Shown here piece by piece: positions 12,983-15,421 of a stretch of DNA of 15,421 bases. Position 1 is the stretch's first letter. Each line of letters begins with the position of its first letter. A program made the position numbers and the translations under genes. Location: the NCBI GenBank assembly GCA_002309015.1, contig DBWM01000008.1, positions 1,884-17,304 of the forward strand. The letters run 5' to 3'. The notes beneath the pieces were generated by a model. It saw only the letters and a list, made by a program, of their open reading frames with translations, ran no database searches and was not told the origin of the DNA. This DNA comes from Myxococcales bacterium UBA1238. Lineage in GTDB: Bacteria; Myxococcota_A; Bradymonadia; UBA7976; UBA1532.

Positions 12983-14221
12983 CTATCGATCGTTCACCTT
13001 AAGGGTCTTTAAAGCCTGAGCGAGCGCTTTTTCGGCGAGCGGGGCTTCTTTGCTCAGCGCAAAGAGATAACGGCGCGCTTTCTTTTGGCCCCGGAAATGC
13101 ACGCCTGATCGCGCGTTAAAATAGTTGCCGGCCGCAACGGCAAACTCTTCTGCGTCCTTTTCGGTATCGAACGTGAGCGCGGTGACTGCGACGTTATGCT
13201 CGTCTTTTTGCCACAGGACTGTTTTGTCTCCATCCCAGCCTTCCGCAGCCTGGACTGCATCTTTCTCGGGCAAGGTTGAAGCGAGCATCTGCATGTAATG
13301 AAATTCTCCCGCGCGCTCGCCCCAAAATTCCTTGTACTCGGAAAATTCAGAACCCTCTTTGGTGAATTCCACCTCGCTCGGGATATCTCTGGTGATGTAT
13401 TTTTCGGGATGCATCAACTGTTCGGAAGATTGAGGCGGATCCTGATAGAGTTTACGGAAGTCTTCGACTTTCCAACCCTTCGCCAGAAGCTTTGCGAGAA
13501 ACTTTAAGCCTTTTTCATAAGGAAAAATGAGCGATGACTTGAGATACCCGGGCGCTGAAGCTGTGACCGGAAACTCCTGGGAAAGCATTTGAAGTTTAAA
13601 GCTGTTCGCCGACATCTCCAAAACGGTTGGTTGATAAATCAAGCTTAAGGGCTGGAACATCATTTGGGCTGTATAAGCGAGCGTGACGAGCGTGGCGTCG
13701 CCCTCGAGCAATCCCGCATGTGCATTGATCTCATCCTGCGAGAATTTCTTGCTGTCCAAAAAGTCCTGAGCGCCCCATTCCTGCACCTGAATGGCATGGA
13801 AAAGTTCGTGAGCCATAATCGGCGCCTGGATCGAAGCTGGAATCCACTGGGCGATGTAAAGTTCCTGCCGGATGTGATCATAAAAGCCCGCAACCTGCTC
13901 CGTCATGAGCTGGCCCACAAATGAACCGTAATCCATGTCTTCGGGAATCAATCCCTGCAACTTGAAAAGTCTGGACTCCGCATCGAGCTTGTCGGGCCCG
14001 TACTCTTCTTTAAAACGAAGCTGGATGAACTCTAAAATCTGTTCCTTGGTTTTCACTCCCATCTTGATCGGCTTCGTCAGCTTTTGCTGGCGCATGTCTT
14101 CCACCTTGGCGAGCGCCTTTTGAGCCATCCCGGTCAATGCAGCCTGATCATTTTCCGTTGCGTCTTTTGCTTGAGGGGAGAGATCTGCGAGTAAATGGAG
14201 TAAGATGAGCGCTAGAAACAT
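12983..14221 (-). CDS. Secreted HExxH metallopeptidase-like protein
   Basis: The 412-residue product has a short hydrophobic N-terminus (MFLALILLHLLADLSPQA) likely to act as signal peptide. The ATG at 14219-14221 has AAAGG six bases upstream. The core motif is MAHELFHAIQVQEWG, with His138-Glu139-x-x-His142 for zinc binding and catalysis. About thirty residues later EGDATLV supplies Glu173, the usual third ligand of gluzincin-type peptidases. A later segment QSSEQLMHPEKY (264-275) resembles a conserved motif seen in uncharacterised secreted proteins of this type. A C-terminal part of about 100 residues (from about 310) is alpha/beta and has no visible motif. The substrate is unknown. The gene diverges from xthA with only 53 bp between starts and lies upstream of dapD on the same strand, separated by a 156-bp gap and a terminator-like hairpin. 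Confidence 0.75.
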   Translation of the reverse strand: MFLALILLHLLADLSPQAKDATENDQAALTGMAQKALAKVEDMRQQKLTKPIKMGVKTKEQILEFIQLRFKEEYGPDKLDAESRLFKLQGLIPEDMDYGSFVGQLMTEQVAGFYDHIRQELYIAQWIPASIQAPIMAHELFHAIQVQEWGAQDFLDSKKFSQDEINAHAGLLEGDATLVTLAYTAQMMFQPLSLIYQPTVLEMSANSFKLQMLSQEFPVTASAPGYLKSSLIFPYEKGLKFLAKLLAKGWKVEDFRKLYQDPPQSSEQLMHPEKYITRDIPSEVEFTKEGSEFSEYKEFWGERAGEFHYMQMLASTLPEKDAVQAAEGWDGDKTVLWQKDEHNVAVTALTFDTEKDAEEFAVAAGNYFNARSGVHFRGQKKARRYLFALSKEAPLAEKALAQALKTLKVNDR

Positions 14222-14236
14222 CGTGAACCTTTCTGA

Positions 14237-14249
14237 CGCGCCATGCGCG
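14237..14249. promoter_or_regulatory. 13-bp palindrome in the 53-bp divergent gap
   Basis: CGCGC-CAT-GCGCG lies between the divergent metallopeptidase-like gene and xthA, 16 bp from one start and 26 bp from the other. It may be a shared operator or a leader hairpin. In so GC-rich a region a chance palindrome of this size is also possible. Confidence 0.3.
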
Positions 14250-14274
14250 AAACTTGAGCTTTTAAGGAGTCTCT

Positions 14275-15066
14275 ATGGAGAGTTCAAGCAGCCATTTGAA
14301 CATTGCAAGCTGGAACGTCAATTCCGTCCGCACCCGCGAGGAACATCTGGAACGCTTTTTGGCCGCTCAGTCCCCCGACGTGATTTGCCTGCAGGAGTTA
14401 AAAGGCGAGGATGCCGTGTTCCCCCGTTCAAGATTTGCTGCGATGGGCTACGAGGCGCAGATTTGGGGTCAGAAGTCGTACAACGGCGTGGGTTTGCTCT
14501 CTAAAACTTTGCTGAAAGACGTGGAACGCGGATTGGGCGATCCCGAACTCGACAGCGAAGCGCGGCTCATCTCGGGACGCCTCTCGAACATCCGGATCGC
14601 GAGCGTCTACGTGCCGCAGGGATCCGAAATCGGCTGCGAAAAATGGGATCGCAAACTGCGCTTCCTCGACGCCCTGATTCAGTGGTGCAAGCGCCAGCTG
14701 CAGAGCGAGGAACATCTGGTTTTATGCGGCGATTTCAACATCGCCCCCGACGATCGCGACGTTTGGGACGTGAAGCGCTGGGCGAATACGGTGGTGACGG
14801 CCGACGAAGTGCGCCAAAGATTTCAAAGCCTGATCGATCTGGGGCTTTACGACGCCCGCCGCGCCGATTCCGGAGATGCCGTGGAGTTCAGCTGGTGGGA
14901 TTACCGCCACGATTCGTTTAACAAGAACCGCGGATTGCGCATCGATTTTACCCTTGCAAGTTCAGGTTTGCGCGCGCGCCAGTCGGGCAGCGGCATTGCA
15001 AAAGAAATGCGAACTTTGGAGCGCCCATCCGATCACGCGCCCATCTGGGTGCAATTTGAGGCGTAA
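14275..15066 (+). CDS. xthA: Exodeoxyribonuclease III
   Basis: This is the major AP endonuclease / 3'-repair exonuclease of base excision repair, in the cytoplasm. The 263-residue product is close to the 268 of E. coli Xth. Motifs in order are IASWNVNSVR (10-19), LQELKGED with the metal-binding Glu41, GVGLLS (71-76), YVPQG with Tyr112, GDFNIAP with Asp153 and Asn155 (152-158), FSWWDYR (205-211), LRIDFTLAS with Asp224 (221-229), and PSDHAPIWV with the catalytic His254 (251-259). AAGGAG lies five bases before the ATG. All expected active-site residues are present, so it is probably functional. It diverges from the secreted metallopeptidase-like gene and is followed by a lipoprotein gene 84 bp downstream. 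Confidence 0.95.
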   Translation: MESSSSHLNIASWNVNSVRTREEHLERFLAAQSPDVICLQELKGEDAVFPRSRFAAMGYEAQIWGQKSYNGVGLLSKTLLKDVERGLGDPELDSEARLISGRLSNIRIASVYVPQGSEIGCEKWDRKLRFLDALIQWCKRQLQSEEHLVLCGDFNIAPDDRDVWDVKRWANTVVTADEVRQRFQSLIDLGLYDARRADSGDAVEFSWWDYRHDSFNKNRGLRIDFTLASSGLRARQSGSGIAKEMRTLERPSDHAPIWVQFEA

Positions 15067-15082
15067 TTCCACAAGATTCAGG

Positions 15083-15112
15083 TTGATTCAGAGGGCCCTG
15101 GCGGCCTAAAAG
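15083..15112 (+). promoter_or_regulatory. Possible promoter before the lipoprotein gene
   Basis: TTGATT (15083-15088) and TAAAAG (15107-15112) are 18 bp apart, each matching four of six consensus bases. A small hairpin CGGAG-ACGAG-CTCCG (15126-15140) abuts the AGGAGG at 15141-15146 and might shield the ribosome site. Both are pattern calls only. Confidence 0.25.
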
Positions 15113-15150
15113 CATGCAATTTTGCCGGAGACGAGCTCCGAGGAGGCGAA

Positions 15151-15421
15151 ATGATGGATTTCCGTTACGCGCTTATGCTGTCAGCGCTTTTGGTGGCCAC
15201 TGGCTGCGACGATGACGACAACGACGACGCTGCGAACACCGGGGACGCCGCGCAGTTCTCCGACAGTGGGAAGGCCGATGCTTCTGATTCCGGGGTTGAA
15301 ACCGATTCCGGCGACAGCGCCACTGCAGATGCCGGTGACGCCTCTGAAACCGATTCCGGCGATGCTGAAACCGATGCGAGCGACGAGGACGCGAGCGACT
15401 CTGAAATCGACTCCGAAATCG
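15151..15421 (+). CDS. Asp/Ser-rich lipoprotein, C-terminus outside window
   Basis: The frame is open from tandem ATG codons (15151 and 15154) to the window edge, at least 90 codons. AGGAGG at 15141-15146 is four bases from the first ATG and seven from the second, so the second may be the real start. The N-terminus is a lipoprotein signal: a hydrophobic stretch then LLVATGC, where the Cys would be lipidated. Directly after it comes a run of Asp (CDDDDNDDAAN) and a low-complexity Asp/Ser/Thr/Glu/Ala tract with repeated ETDSGD units, probably an unfolded acidic spacer before a domain beyond the window. Such tracts are common in lipoproteins of Myxococcota and relatives. Asp after the lipid Cys retains lipoproteins in the inner membrane in E. 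coli, but that rule may not hold here. No function can be given. Confidence 0.85.
   Translation, partial: MMDFRYALMLSALLVATGCDDDDNDDAANTGDAAQFSDSGKADASDSGVETDSGDSATADAGDASETDSGDAETDASDEDASDSEIDSEI

Overview
The window suggests a diderm (Gram-negative) bacterium of moderately high GC (high fifties by eye), most likely a deltaproteobacterial or Myxococcota-type organism. Pointers are the succinylase-branch lysine gene dapD, Mur ligases, several Sec-exported proteins, an Asp/Ser-rich lipoprotein of the kind common in Myxococcota and Bradymonadia, and a secreted HExxH protein with a Q-L-M-H-P-E-K-Y motif. The lineage is an inference. No tRNA, rRNA, phage, transposase or CRISPR-Cas genes are visible.

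Layout. 1-2964 (all minus): two paralogous exported, Gly/Ala-rich multi-helix proteins of unknown function (the first cut by the window edge) flank a small Ntn-hydrolase-type amidase with Cys2 as nucleophile. 2965-3362: a 398-bp gap filled by seven copies of a 19-bp palindrome spaced 41-42 bp apart. 3363-6049 (minus): a translationally coupled pair, a divergent MurC-like ligase and MurD. 6125-9016 (minus): an ArsB/NhaD/SLC13-type permease, a secreted Cys-containing protein, an 80-bp dead remnant of a second permease copy, and a paralogue of the secreted protein. This is a degraded tandem duplication of a secreted-protein/permease module. 9218-10343 (plus): a two-TM protein with a probable winged-helix tail, then a TM2-SHOCT protein. 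10344-10593: a second, unrelated tandem array with a 41-bp period between convergent genes. 10594-14221 (minus): an RlmD/TrmA-family protein that has lost the methyltransfer Cys and general base, dapD, and a secreted zinc-metallopeptidase-like protein. 14275-15421 (plus): exonuclease III (xthA) and the start of an acidic lipoprotein.

How it fits together. The confidently assigned genes are housekeeping: peptidoglycan precursor ligation (murC-like, murD), lysine/diaminopimelate synthesis (dapD, which also feeds peptidoglycan) and DNA repair (xthA). The unusual material is the two intergenic arrays sharing one period of about four helical turns, the MurC-like ligase with a FolC-like P-loop, the RlmD-like protein without its nucleophile, and the duplicated permease/secreted-protein module. 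No defence system or biosynthetic cluster was recognised.
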